DNA of 57,857 nt from MB1-2 sp046566065. Lineage in GTDB: Bacteria; Actinomycetota; CADDZG01; WHSQ01. Where the stretch lies: assembly GCA_046566065.1 (NCBI GenBank), contig JBKHXK010000015.1, positions 1 through 57,857 of the forward strand, written 5' to 3'. The notes below the pieces were generated by a model. That model made no database searches. It saw only the letters and a list, made by a program, of their open reading frames with translations, and was not told the DNA's origin. Shown in pieces: positions 1 to 7,622 of the stretch (position 1 is the stretch's first letter; each line of letters begins with the position of its first letter). The position numbers and the translations under genes were made by a program.

Positions 1-1
1 G

Positions 2-952
2 GTCCTGCTCGAACGCTTCAACTTCGGCCATAAGCACGGATCGAGCCACGGCCGTACCCGTATCTTCCGGCTCTCCTATCCCGACCCCCACTATGTCGAG
101 AAGGCGAAGGAGGCCCTGCGGCTGTGGCGGCGCCTCGAGAGGGATTCGGGCGAGTCCCTGCTCACAACCATGGGAGGCCTCGATACGGGCGAGGGCATCG
201 AGCGCAACGCTCGTGCTTTGCGCGAGTGCGGCGTTGAACACGAGATGTCCGATGGGAAAGAGGTCTCCAAGCGTTTCCCTTCGCTGCAGCTCGACCCCTA
301 CGAGCCGGTTCTGTACCAACCCGACGGGGGAGTCGTTGCCGCCGAGAGATCGGTCACGGCCTTCGCCCGTCTGGCGGTTGCCGGCGGGGTCGAGATCCGG
401 GAGGGAGAAACCGCCACCGCGATAGAGCCCTCAGACAGAAGCGTCAGGGTCTCGACCGAGCATGGGCTCTTCGAAGCGGAGGTCGTCGTTGTGACCGCGG
501 GAGCCTGGGCCAAGCCCCTGCTGGCGACGGCCGGCATCGACCTTCCGGTTCGGGCGACGCGTGAAACCGTCGCGTACTACGAGCTGCTCGGCGAACCCGC
601 TCCGCCGCTGGTCGACTGGAACGATCCCGCGATCTACTCGCTCCCGAGCCCGGGACAGGGACTGAAGGCCGCTCAGCACATCGCGGGCCCGGAGGTCGAC
701 CCGGACTCGGCCAAGGACCCCAGCAACCGATCGGTCGAGATCGTGTCGGCCTGGGTGAAGCAGCGGTACCCGACCGCCAACGACTCGCCGCACCTGGTCG
801 AGACATGTCTCTACACGAACACCGACGATGAACGATTCATCCTCGAGAGACACGGCCGCATCGTCGTGGGCTCGGCGTGCAGCGGTCACGGGTTCAAATT
901 CGCTCCGGTGACAGGGGAGCGTCTGGCGAGCCTGGCACAGGGTTTGACCTGA
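2..952 (+). CDS. Monomeric sarcosine oxidase-like FAD enzyme, 5' end missing
   Basis: Partial gene: 316 residues are visible in a frame open from base 2, and about 33 N-terminal residues (the GxGxxG dinucleotide fold) lie outside the window. The first visible residues, with the GSSHGRTRIFR segment, match the family of monomeric sarcosine oxidase and N-methyltryptophan oxidase, which oxidise N-methyl amino acids to the free amine, formaldehyde and H2O2. Near the C-terminus CLYTNT carries the cysteine that binds FAD covalently in this family, and SGHGFKFAP is the usual last flavin-contact motif. The substrate cannot be told from sequence. The last 59 bases overlap the convergent transporter gene. 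Confidence 0.85.
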   Translation, partial: VLLERFNFGHKHGSSHGRTRIFRLSYPDPHYVEKAKEALRLWRRLERDSGESLLTTMGGLDTGEGIERNARALRECGVEHEMSDGKEVSKRFPSLQLDPYEPVLYQPDGGVVAAERSVTAFARLAVAGGVEIREGETATAIEPSDRSVRVSTEHGLFEAEVVVVTAGAWAKPLLATAGIDLPVRATRETVAYYELLGEPAPPLVDWNDPAIYSLPSPGQGLKAAQHIAGPEVDPDSAKDPSNRSVEIVSAWVKQRYPTANDSPHLVETCLYTNTDDERFILERHGRIVVGSACSGHGFKFAPVTGERLASLAQGLT

Positions 953-1844
953 TCTGCACCCACACGACGCCCGTGAGGATCAGCCCGGCCCCCACGACCT
1001 GTAACGGTGACAGGATCTGATCGAGCCACAGCCAGGCCACCAATCCCGCGAAGAACGGTTCCAAGGTCGCGGTGATCACGGCGCGCTCCGCTCGGAGCCT
1101 TTGGACCGCCCATATATAGAGGAGGAAGGGCGCCAGCGTTCCCGCTAAGCCGACGAAAACCACCTTTGGGAAGTTCTCGGGCTCGAGGAGCTCGTTCGGC
1201 AGACCTTGGGGGGCCTGGTAGACGATCCAGAGCACCGAGGCCGCGGCGAAAGCGCGGAAGAGCGCACCCACCGAGCCGTAATGAGCCGCGGCGCGTTCGC
1301 TCTGCAGCGTGTACGCCGCGAAGAACAGAGCGCTGGCGAGGCCCCCCGCGAGCCCGATCCCGTCGACGGACCCGAGATCTCCCGAGGGAAGCTCCGACAC
1401 GAGAACGACCCCGGCGAAGGCCACTACCAAGGCGGCCACGGTCGCCATGGCAGGCATCTTGCGATCGCGTAGCGCCACCCAGGCCACGACGAAGGCGGGC
1501 CCGAGGTACTGGAGCACGATGGCGACGGCCACGGCCAGCCGGGCGATGGCCGCGTAATAGGCGGCGTTGACCAGAGCGATCGACAGGCCCAGTCCGACCA
1601 CGACCAGGATCGTCCGCCGATCCCGTCCATCGGCGTTGCCCCGCCGCCAGGCCCCCGGCAGCAGAGCCAGGCCCGCGGCCGAGACGAGAGCCCTGGCCTG
1701 GACGAGTTGGATCGGTGGGACGCCCGCATCGAACAGCTCCCTAGCGAGGACGGCCGCGACCGCCCAGAGCAGCGCCGCGAGGGCGATGGCGAGGGTGGGA
1801 ACGAGGGCCCCGGAATGTCTGTCGCCGCGCCCCGGTTTAGCCAC
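894..1844 (-). CDS. EamA/DMT-family membrane transporter
   Basis: A protein of about 316 residues with roughly ten hydrophobic helices in two repeated halves, the layout of drug/metabolite transporters (EamA). Typical elements are the first helix (LAIALAALLWAVAAVLAREL), the inter-repeat EPFFAGLVAWL-type segment and a short polar C-terminus. Members export amino acids, metabolites or drugs; the substrate here is unknown. The frame is open back to 1949, but that would place a poor 35-residue leader before helix 1, so GTG at 1844 is preferred. No strong ribosome binding site is visible. The 3' end overlaps the sarcosine-oxidase-like gene by 59 bp, tail to tail. Confidence 0.8.
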   Translation of the reverse strand: MAKPGRGDRHSGALVPTLAIALAALLWAVAAVLARELFDAGVPPIQLVQARALVSAAGLALLPGAWRRGNADGRDRRTILVVVGLGLSIALVNAAYYAAIARLAVAVAIVLQYLGPAFVVAWVALRDRKMPAMATVAALVVAFAGVVLVSELPSGDLGSVDGIGLAGGLASALFFAAYTLQSERAAAHYGSVGALFRAFAAASVLWIVYQAPQGLPNELLEPENFPKVVFVGLAGTLAPFLLYIWAVQRLRAERAVITATLEPFFAGLVAWLWLDQILSPLQVVGAGLILTGVVWVQIRSNPVPGSPDAPLSPERI

Positions 1845-1877
1845 GTGAGCAGGGTAAACGCGCGTTCGCGGACCCGG

Positions 1878-1918
1878 GTTAGGTAGCCCTAACTGGTAAG
1901 GTTCGTGAAACCATTCAC
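1878..1918. promoter_or_regulatory. Two short inverted repeats ahead of the suf operon
   Basis: Two perfect inverted repeats lie just upstream of sufD: GTTAGG-TAGC-CCTAAC (1878-1893) and GTGAA-ACCA-TTCAC (1905-1918). They sit where an operator or leader structure controlling the operon would be expected, and both have a 4-base spacer. No confident -35/-10 pair could be placed. A role in iron or Fe-S responsive control is inference; no SufR or IscR gene is next to the operon. Confidence 0.4.
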
Positions 1919-1939
1919 AAGCAGGAGTTGAGCTTTCTG

Positions 1940-3172
1940 ATGCCCCCACACCTCACGCGAGAAGCCGTCGAGAAGCTCGCATCGTCGACCGGCGAGCCGG
2001 GCTGGCTCGCCGAGCGCCGGATCCAGGCCTTCGACCTCTTCGAGAAGCTGGACGACCCCGATCCGAAGGGCGAGGAGTGGCGTTACGTCGACGTCCGAGG
2101 ATTCGATTTCGACCGTTTCCAGGCCCCGGTCCCTCATACGGACACCCCTGAGCTGTCCGACGAGCTCCGCTCCAAGGGAGTCGTGTTCATGGAGCTCACC
2201 GCGGCGGCTCACGAGCATCCCGAGCTGCTCAAAGAGCATTTCTTCACCGACGTGCCCGTGGACGAGCATCGTTTCACCGCACTACACGGCGCCTTCCACT
2301 CGGACGGCCTGATCGTCTACGTCCCTCCGGCGGTCGACGTCGAGCTGCCGTTGAACGCCTTGCGCCGGGTCGAGAGCGGGGGCTCCGTCTTTCCCCACAC
2401 GACGATCGTGGTCGACGAGCGCGCCTCGCTGACCTTCGTCGATCGGTTCACTTCAGATGAGTTCCCCGACCCTGCACTCTGTGCAAGCGTGGTCGAGGTC
2501 GAGGCGAAGCGCGGTGCCACCGTCAACTACATCTCGCTGCAGGAGTGGGGTCGCAGCGTGCATCACTTCCAGACTCAGCGGTTCACCGGACATCGCGATG
2601 CCACCGTGCGAAGCCTTGCGGTGAACCTGGGCTCCAAGTTCGCCCGCACCCAGGTCGAATCGGTCCTGAAGGGTGATGGCTCGTTCTCCGAGATGCTCGG
2701 CCTCTACTTCGCGGACACCGAGCAGCACTTCGCCCAGCGGACGTTGCAATCTCACAACTCGCCGCACACCACGTCCGACCTGCTCTACAAGGGGGCTCTG
2801 AAAGAGCACTCCCGGTCGGAGTACTCCGGGTTGATCAAGGTCCTGAAGGGAGCCCAGGGCACCGACGCTTATCAGGCGAACAGGAACCTGGTTCTCTCCG
2901 ACGAGGCCATGGCCCGTTCGATCCCCCAGCTCGAGATCGAAGCGAACGAGGTCCGCTGCACGCACGGCGCCACAGTCTCTCCGGTCGAAGAGGAGCATCT
3001 CTTCTATCTGATGAGCCGAGGCATCGATCGCGTGACGGCGCAGAAGCTCGTGGTGTTCGGGTTCTTCCGCGACGTGCTCGACCGCATCCGGGTCGAGCAG
3101 GTCCGAGACGATCTGTCCGCCGCGATCTCCTCGAAGGTCGAAGGCTCGCAACGGCTCGAGGTGTCGGTGTGA
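1940..3172 (+). CDS. sufD: Fe-S cluster assembly scaffold subunit SufD
   Basis: 410 residues. The SufB/SufD beta-helix core is recognisable, and the C-terminal block CTHGATVSPVEEEHLFYL, with its histidine near residue 342, is the SufD form; SufB has a different block carrying an EHEATTS-type motif. SufD partners SufB and the ATPase SufC to build Fe-S clusters in the cytoplasm. ATG 1940 is preferred over TTG 1928 because AGGAG at 1923-1927 abuts the TTG; the 12-base spacer to ATG is long but workable. First gene of sufD-Rieske-sufC-sufS-sufU, with its stop overlapping the next start (ATGA). No sufB lies upstream, where it usually precedes sufD in Actinomycetota. Confidence 0.9.
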   Translation: MPPHLTREAVEKLASSTGEPGWLAERRIQAFDLFEKLDDPDPKGEEWRYVDVRGFDFDRFQAPVPHTDTPELSDELRSKGVVFMELTAAAHEHPELLKEHFFTDVPVDEHRFTALHGAFHSDGLIVYVPPAVDVELPLNALRRVESGGSVFPHTTIVVDERASLTFVDRFTSDEFPDPALCASVVEVEAKRGATVNYISLQEWGRSVHHFQTQRFTGHRDATVRSLAVNLGSKFARTQVESVLKGDGSFSEMLGLYFADTEQHFAQRTLQSHNSPHTTSDLLYKGALKEHSRSEYSGLIKVLKGAQGTDAYQANRNLVLSDEAMARSIPQLEIEANEVRCTHGATVSPVEEEHLFYLMSRGIDRVTAQKLVVFGFFRDVLDRIRVEQVRDDLSAAISSKVEGSQRLEVSV

Positions 3173-3498
3173 TGACCCAGTTCCAGAGCGTCGCAACCTT
3201 GCACGAGATTCCCGACGGCGGGATGAAGCAGGTCGCAGCTCACGGAGATGTCGTGGGTCTGTACCGGGTCGGCGATCGGGTGTGGGCGATCAACGATTAC
3301 TGCACGCACGAGGAGACATTCCTGACCGAGGGCGAGTTCGAGCCCGACGAGATGGAGGTCGAGTGTCCGCTGCACGGTTCGAGGTTCAACGTGATGGACG
3401 GCTCCGTGCGCATCCTGCCGGCGACCAAGCCGGTTGCGACTTATCCGGTCAAGGTAGAGGGCGACGTGGTGCTCGTCGGCCCCCGTAACGAGAACTGA
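3172..3498 (+). CDS. Rieske-type [2Fe-2S] ferredoxin in the suf operon
   Basis: 108 residues, a complete single-domain Rieske ferredoxin of the type found in dioxygenase systems. Ligands are visible as C44-T-H46 and C65-P-L-H68, giving the Cys2/His2 coordination. ATG 3172 overlaps the sufD stop, which implies translational coupling; GTG directly before it is a less likely alternative. Rieske-like ferredoxins between sufD and sufC recur in Actinobacteria. The role there is inferred to be electron supply for cluster assembly or a client of the pathway, not a catabolic oxygenase, since no oxygenase subunit is nearby. Confidence 0.9.
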   Translation: MTQFQSVATLHEIPDGGMKQVAAHGDVVGLYRVGDRVWAINDYCTHEETFLTEGEFEPDEMEVECPLHGSRFNVMDGSVRILPATKPVATYPVKVEGDVVLVGPRNEN

Positions 3499-3512
3499 GG
3501 AGAGGAACACTG

Positions 3513-4307
3513 ATGGGCGAGAAGCTGCTTCATATCGAAGACCTGCATGTCGAGGTCGAGGGCAAGGAGATCCTCAAGGGATTGAACCTGTCCCTCGACA
3601 AGGGCGAGATCCACGCCATCATGGGCCCGAATGGCTCGGGCAAGAGCACGCTCGCGAGCGTCATCGCCGGCCGCGCCGGCTACGAGGTCACCGGCGGCAA
3701 GGTCCTCTACAACGGTGAGGACATCCTCGACCTGGCCCCCGACGAGCGTGCGCAGAAGGGCATCTTCCTCGCTTTCCAGTACCCGACCGAGGTTCCGGGC
3801 GTGTCCGTCGTCAACTTCCTGCGAACCGCCTACAACGCGATCCACCCCGACGAGCAGAAGTCCGCGATGGCCTTCCGGATGTATCTGCAGGAGAAGGTGG
3901 ATCTGCTCGAGATCCCGACGGAGCTCGTGGACCGTTACGTGAACCAGGGCTTCTCCGGCGGCGAGAAGAAGCGCAACGAGGTGCTGCAGATGGCGGTGCT
4001 CCAGCCGGAGCTCGCGATCCTCGATGAGACCGACTCCGGCCTGGACATCGACGCGCTTAAGCACGTTTCGGCCGGCGTCAACAAGCTCGCGGGGCCGGAG
4101 GTCGGCATCCTGCTGATCACCCACTACCAGCGACTGTTGAACTACATCCGTCCCTCCACCGTCCACGTTCTCATGGGAGGCCGTGTCGTCGAGTCCGGTG
4201 GGTTCGAGCTCGCCGAGCGACTCGAGGCCGAGGGGTACGCCGGTATAGCCAAGGACCTAGGCCTTTCCGAGGAAGAGGTCGCCGCGGTAGAGGGTGAGAA
4301 GGTCTGA
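3513..4307 (+). CDS. sufC: Fe-S cluster assembly ATPase SufC
   Basis: 264 residues, the usual SufC length. Walker A GPNGSGKS is at residues 38-45, the family-specific signature FSGGEKKRNEV near residue 151, and Walker B/D-loop LAILDETDSGLDIDALK follows. SufC is the ABC-type ATPase that drives conformational change in the SufB-SufD scaffold. A good ribosome binding site (GAGGAGAGG) precedes ATG. It is separated from the Rieske gene by only 14 bases, so it is in the same transcript. Confidence 0.97.
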   Translation: MGEKLLHIEDLHVEVEGKEILKGLNLSLDKGEIHAIMGPNGSGKSTLASVIAGRAGYEVTGGKVLYNGEDILDLAPDERAQKGIFLAFQYPTEVPGVSVVNFLRTAYNAIHPDEQKSAMAFRMYLQEKVDLLEIPTELVDRYVNQGFSGGEKKRNEVLQMAVLQPELAILDETDSGLDIDALKHVSAGVNKLAGPEVGILLITHYQRLLNYIRPSTVHVLMGGRVVESGGFELAERLEAEGYAGIAKDLGLSEEEVAAVEGEKV

Positions 4308-4327
4308 GTGAAGGAGAGACGACGCTA

Positions 4328-5551
4328 GTGGCATTCGACGCAGCGGTCGTCCGCAAGGACTTCCCGATCTTCGAGACCGAGGCGCACGGCAAACCGCTCG
4401 TGTACCTCGATTCCGCCGCCACCTCTCAGAAGCCTCGACAGGTCCTCGACAGGCTGACGCACTTCTACGAGACCGAGAACGCCAACGTTCACCGTGGCGT
4501 GTACGAACTGAGCGAGAAAGCCACCGCTGCCTACGAGGGCGCCCGCGATCTGTGTGGTCGCTTCATCGGAGCTCGCAGCTCTCGTTCGATCATCTTCACC
4601 AGAGGCACCACCGAGGCGATCAACCTAGTGCGGTTCACATGGGCCCGCGAGAACGTCAAGGAGGGTGACGAGGTGCTCGTCACTGAGATGGAGCACCACT
4701 CGAACCTGATCCCGTGGCAGCTGCTCTGCCAGGAGACCGGCGCGACCCTCCGTCACCTTCCGATCGACGACGAGGGCAAGCTGCGCCTCGATCTTTTGGA
4801 CGAGTACATCACCGGTAGGACGAAGCTCGTTGCTCTTACCCTGATGTCGAACGTTCTCGGCACGATCAATCCCGTTCGCCGGGTGGCGGATGCAGCTCAT
4901 GCGGTCGGCGCGCGCGTCCTGGTGGACGCCGCACAAGCTGCGCCTCACTTCAGCTTCGACGTCAACGAGCTCGACGCGGACTTCCTCGCTTACTCGGCCC
5001 ACAAGATGTGCGGCCCGACCGGGGCCGGCGTCCTCTACGGGCGCGAGGACCTGCTCGAGGAGATGCCTCCCTTCCACGGTGGTGGCGAGATGATCCGTGA
5101 GGTGTGGGCGGACCGGGCCACCTGGAACGAGATCCCTTACAAGTTCGAGGCGGGTACCCCGAACGTCGAGCAGGCGGTTGGCATGGGGGCCGCTATCGAG
5201 TATCTGGAGGGCCTCGGCATGGAAGCGATCCGGGCGCACGAGCTCGAGCTGACCGCTTATGCGATCGAACGGCTCGAGGCGATCGGCGCGGTCGTCTACG
5301 GCCCTCGATCGATGGAGGACCGGGGGGGCGTGGTTTCGTTCAACCTCGACGAGGTGCATCCCCACGACATGTCCACGATCGTCGACCAGGAGGGCATCTG
5401 CATCCGAGCGGGCCATCACTGCGCCCAGCCCTTGATGCGCAGGCTCGGCGTTCCCGCCACCGCGCGGGCTAGTTTCTACGTCTACAACACGTCGCAGGAC
5501 GTGGACGCCCTGATAGCTGCGGTCGAAAAGTCGAAAGGATGGTTCGCGTGA
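4328..5551 (+). CDS. sufS: Cysteine desulfurase SufS
   Basis: 407 residues, class II cysteine desulfurase. The PLP lysine is K226 in SAHKMCGPTG, H123/H124 lie in EMEHHSNL, and the persulfide-forming cysteine is C365 in RAGHHCAQPLMRRLG, the short active-site loop typical of SufS that needs a SufU or SufE acceptor. It removes sulfur from cysteine to give alanine and an enzyme persulfide. Starts at GTG 4328 with GAAGGAGAG upstream. The end overlaps sufU by 4 bases, in line with SufS and SufU acting as a pair. Confidence 0.96.
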   Translation: MAFDAAVVRKDFPIFETEAHGKPLVYLDSAATSQKPRQVLDRLTHFYETENANVHRGVYELSEKATAAYEGARDLCGRFIGARSSRSIIFTRGTTEAINLVRFTWARENVKEGDEVLVTEMEHHSNLIPWQLLCQETGATLRHLPIDDEGKLRLDLLDEYITGRTKLVALTLMSNVLGTINPVRRVADAAHAVGARVLVDAAQAAPHFSFDVNELDADFLAYSAHKMCGPTGAGVLYGREDLLEEMPPFHGGGEMIREVWADRATWNEIPYKFEAGTPNVEQAVGMGAAIEYLEGLGMEAIRAHELELTAYAIERLEAIGAVVYGPRSMEDRGGVVSFNLDEVHPHDMSTIVDQEGICIRAGHHCAQPLMRRLGVPATARASFYVYNTSQDVDALIAAVEKSKGWFA

Positions 5552-5985
5552 GTCTCGAAGATCTCTACAAGGAGGTCATCCTCGATCACTACCGCGCGCC
5601 GCGGAACAAGGGCCGGTTGGACCCTCACGACGTTCTACTGGAGCGCAACAACCCCCTCTGCGGCGACGAGATCGAGCTCTTCTTGAGGTTCGACGGCGGG
5701 ACCTTGCAGGACATCTCGTTCGATGGGAAGGGCTGTTCGATCTCGTTGGCCAGCACGTCGATGATGACCGAGAAGGTCAAAGGTCTCGATGCGAAGGACG
5801 CCCGGGCTGTTGCCGAATCGATCAAGCGGATGATGGCCGGCGAAGAGGAGGGAGACCCCGACGCTCTGGGCGATCTCGTCTCGCTCAAGGGAGTCGTGAA
5901 GTACCCCGTGCGCATCAAGTGCGCGCTGCTCGGGTGGAACACGCTGCTGGAGGGCCTGGACCAGGGATCCAACCCCACCCCCTAA
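5548..5985 (+). CDS. sufU: SufU zinc-dependent sulfurtransferase
   Basis: 145 residues. Zinc ligands C38, D40, C63 and C125 occur in NNPLCGDEI, GKGCSISLAST and RIKCALLGW, and the spacing between the first and second halves carries the extra segment that separates SufU from IscU scaffolds. SufU takes the persulfide sulfur from SufS by zinc-ligand swapping. GTG 5548 overlaps the sufS stop (GTGA) with AAAGGA about 9 bases before it, so it is preferred over ATG 5539. The stop codon is the first codon of a 56-nt repeat that also occurs after the sigma-factor gene. Confidence 0.95.
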   Translation: MSLEDLYKEVILDHYRAPRNKGRLDPHDVLLERNNPLCGDEIELFLRFDGGTLQDISFDGKGCSISLASTSMMTEKVKGLDAKDARAVAESIKRMMAGEEEGDPDALGDLVSLKGVVKYPVRIKCALLGWNTLLEGLDQGSNPTP

Positions 5986-6037
5986 CCGTTCTGGGTTAAC
6001 TGGAGCACGCTCAGACGTGCTTTTCCAACGTCAGAAC
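5982..6037 (+). repeat. Stop-codon-anchored 56-nt repeat, copy A (after sufU)
   Basis: This 56-nt element is 52/56 identical to 12012-12067 on the other strand. It begins one base before the sufU stop TAA. It holds nested inverted repeats: an outer CGTTCTG...CAGAACG and an inner AGCACG-CTCAGA-CGTGCT followed by TTTT (6004-6024), a plausible intrinsic terminator. Three of the four differences from copy B fall in the inner loop and one just after the T-run, so both stems are preserved. Confidence 0.85.
6004..6024 (+). terminator. Intrinsic terminator of the suf operon
   Basis: The hairpin AGCACG, 6-nt loop, CGTGCT is followed by TTTT, 18 bases after the sufU stop. It is the core of repeat copy A. 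The stem is only 6 bp, but the outer arms of the repeat can extend it. Confidence 0.6.
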
Positions 6038-6039
6038 GC

Positions 6040-7083
6040 TCAGTAGCCGAGCCAACGGACCGCGGCGCCGTGATAGCTGCACGTGGTGACCAGCTTGTCG
6101 GCTCCGCCGGGCCACAGCGAGAGGCGAACGTGGGCGATGTCGCCCCCGGCTTCCATGCGCAACCAGGCGAACGGTGCCTCCGCAGTGGCTCGTGACGCGG
6201 CCGTCTCGATCGCCGCGCCCACCCGGTCGAGTTGGTCGTCGGAGAGGTACTGCCACACGATCGAGTGGTAGACGACGGTCGCGGTTCCTGCTGACGGTTC
6301 CGCCAGGGTTTCCTCGAGCCAGGTCGCGGCGTCCGCTTGGTGGACCTGCGCCGGTGTCCGCGACGCGACCTCGAGCGCCGCGCGCAGATTGCGGATGCGT
6401 GCTACCTGGTCGGGCCAGACGTAGCTCAGCAGGGTGAGACGCCCGTCTTCGGAGGTGGGGTCGATCGGTGCAGGGTCGCAGCCTTGACGGCTGGCTACCG
6501 AAGCATGCGCGTCGAACGGCAACGGGGCCTCAGAGTTGAAGTCACACAGCCGAACGGGGGAGTCCTCCGGCCCCCAGGTCGCGCCGCGTGCCTCGTACCG
6601 GAACCTGTCCCAGCGCAGCAGGAGTCCCGCGCTGGCGCCGACCTCGAGCAGCCGAAGAGGCAGGGCGGTGCGCTCCGCGATCGTGAGGAACCCCCCGATC
6701 AATCCCGCGGCGCGCCCGACCTCGTTGGTCTGCACGGGCCGCCGGATGAGGGGCGCCACCTCCTCCGCCCTCTCCACCAGCAGAGAGCGCAGCGCCTCCC
6801 ACGCGGCCCCGGCATCCGCGCTCCCGCCCGCGCTCGGGTAGCAGCGGGCCAGCTCCGGCGCCCGGCCCTCGAGCGCCAAGCGATGGGTTGCCCCCATGAA
6901 GCGCAGGGCCAGGGCGGATCCGGCGGGATCGTTCTCATGAGGCCCGAGCAGCTGCCACACCGGCCCTCCTGCCTCGGCGTCCGCTGCGGCTCTCTCCAGC
7001 AGCTCGCCATAGAGCGACGAACCGAGCTGGTGGCAGTAGCCCGCCTGCGTCCGGAGCAGCTGGGCGACACCGTCGCGACCCAT
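6040..7083 (-). CDS. DUF2332 family protein
   Basis: 347 residues, matching the actinobacterial DUF2332 family in length and pattern. Recognisable are the N-terminal helical segment with FRWQA-like spacing and the middle part (ALPLRLLEVGASAGLLLRWD), which looks like motif I of a Rossmann methyltransferase fold, followed by DFNSEAPLPFDAH and a late VYHSIVWQYL segment. A SAM-dependent methyltransferase activity is possible but unproven. It runs convergently to sufU, with the terminator repeat between them, and divergently from the HTH regulator at 7206. Codon use is like its neighbours. Confidence 0.8.
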   Translation of the reverse strand: MGRDGVAQLLRTQAGYCHQLGSSLYGELLERAAADAEAGGPVWQLLGPHENDPAGSALALRFMGATHRLALEGRAPELARCYPSAGGSADAGAAWEALRSLLVERAEEVAPLIRRPVQTNEVGRAAGLIGGFLTIAERTALPLRLLEVGASAGLLLRWDRFRYEARGATWGPEDSPVRLCDFNSEAPLPFDAHASVASRQGCDPAPIDPTSEDGRLTLLSYVWPDQVARIRNLRAALEVASRTPAQVHQADAATWLEETLAEPSAGTATVVYHSIVWQYLSDDQLDRVGAAIETAASRATAEAPFAWLRMEAGGDIAHVRLSLWPGGADKLVTTCSYHGAAVRWLGY

Positions 7084-7167
7084 GCGAACATTCTGAGGGA
7101 GTGCAAGGCGGTTATATGCCGCTCCGGTGCGTCAGAACGCGGCGGCTAGACGCATTAGTCCTATTAC

Positions 7168-7206
7168 CACTTGCTATAAGTGACAAACTCTGATATCAAC
7201 TTCACA
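7168..7206 (+). promoter_or_regulatory. Leaderless-type promoter with overlapping palindrome
   Basis: A -35-like TTGCTA (7171-7176), a 17-base spacer and a -10-like TATCAA (7194-7199) lie only 6 bases before the ATG at 7206. Transcription would then start at or next to the start codon, giving a leaderless mRNA, and no ribosome binding site is present. The palindrome CACTT-GCTAT-AAGTG (7168-7182) overlaps the -35 element, a natural place for autorepression by the encoded winged-helix protein. Confidence 0.6.
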
Positions 7207-7622
7207 TGACCGAGCTCGGCGACGACGCCGCAACACGCACGGCGAAGGTTCTGTCGCTGCCCACGAGGGCCGCGATCCTCTCGCTGCTCCTGCGCAGTGG
7301 GGCCAAGACCGTCAAGGAGATCTCCGACGCCTTCTCGATCCACCCCAACGTAGCCCGGGCCCATCTCGATCTGATGGTGGAGGCGGGCTTCCTCGCCACC
7401 GAGACCCGGCGCCGGACCAAAGGCCGCCCCGCCAAGGTCTATTTCACGTGGGAGGGCGAAGCCGGCTCCCTATCCGAGGCGGGGGTCGAGATCGAGTCGA
7501 CCTCTCAGAAGAACGAGCTCGAGGTGGAGCTCAGGATGCTCGAGCGCATGCTGGCCGACGCGATGTCGCAACTGACGAGGATCAGAGAACTGATGGGAAC
7601 GGACAGGGAGGAGCGGAAGTGA
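7206..7622 (+). CDS. ArsR-like winged-helix transcriptional regulator
   Basis: 138 residues. Residues 10-75 form a winged helix-turn-helix (LPTRAAILSLLLRSGAKTVKEISDAF followed by HPNVARAHLDLMVEAGF, with the wing RRRTKGRPAKVYF). The rest is a helical, probably dimerising tail. The wing with a GRPAKVY motif resembles SufR/DeoR-like and HTH_20 regulators, but there is no cysteine cluster, so Fe-S sensing as in SufR is not supported. It is co-transcribed with the rhodanese gene, whose GTG start overlaps its stop, so it probably controls that gene and itself. Confidence 0.85.
   Translation: MTELGDDAATRTAKVLSLPTRAAILSLLLRSGAKTVKEISDAFSIHPNVARAHLDLMVEAGFLATETRRRTKGRPAKVYFTWEGEAGSLSEAGVEIESTSQKNELEVELRMLERMLADAMSQLTRIRELMGTDREERK

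Noticed and set aside
5982..6037. Integron attC site, suggested by a TAAC start at a stop codon and nested palindromes
   Set aside because: The right end reads CAGAACG, not a GTTRRRY core, no integrase is near, and both copies are next to ordinary core genes rather than cassettes.
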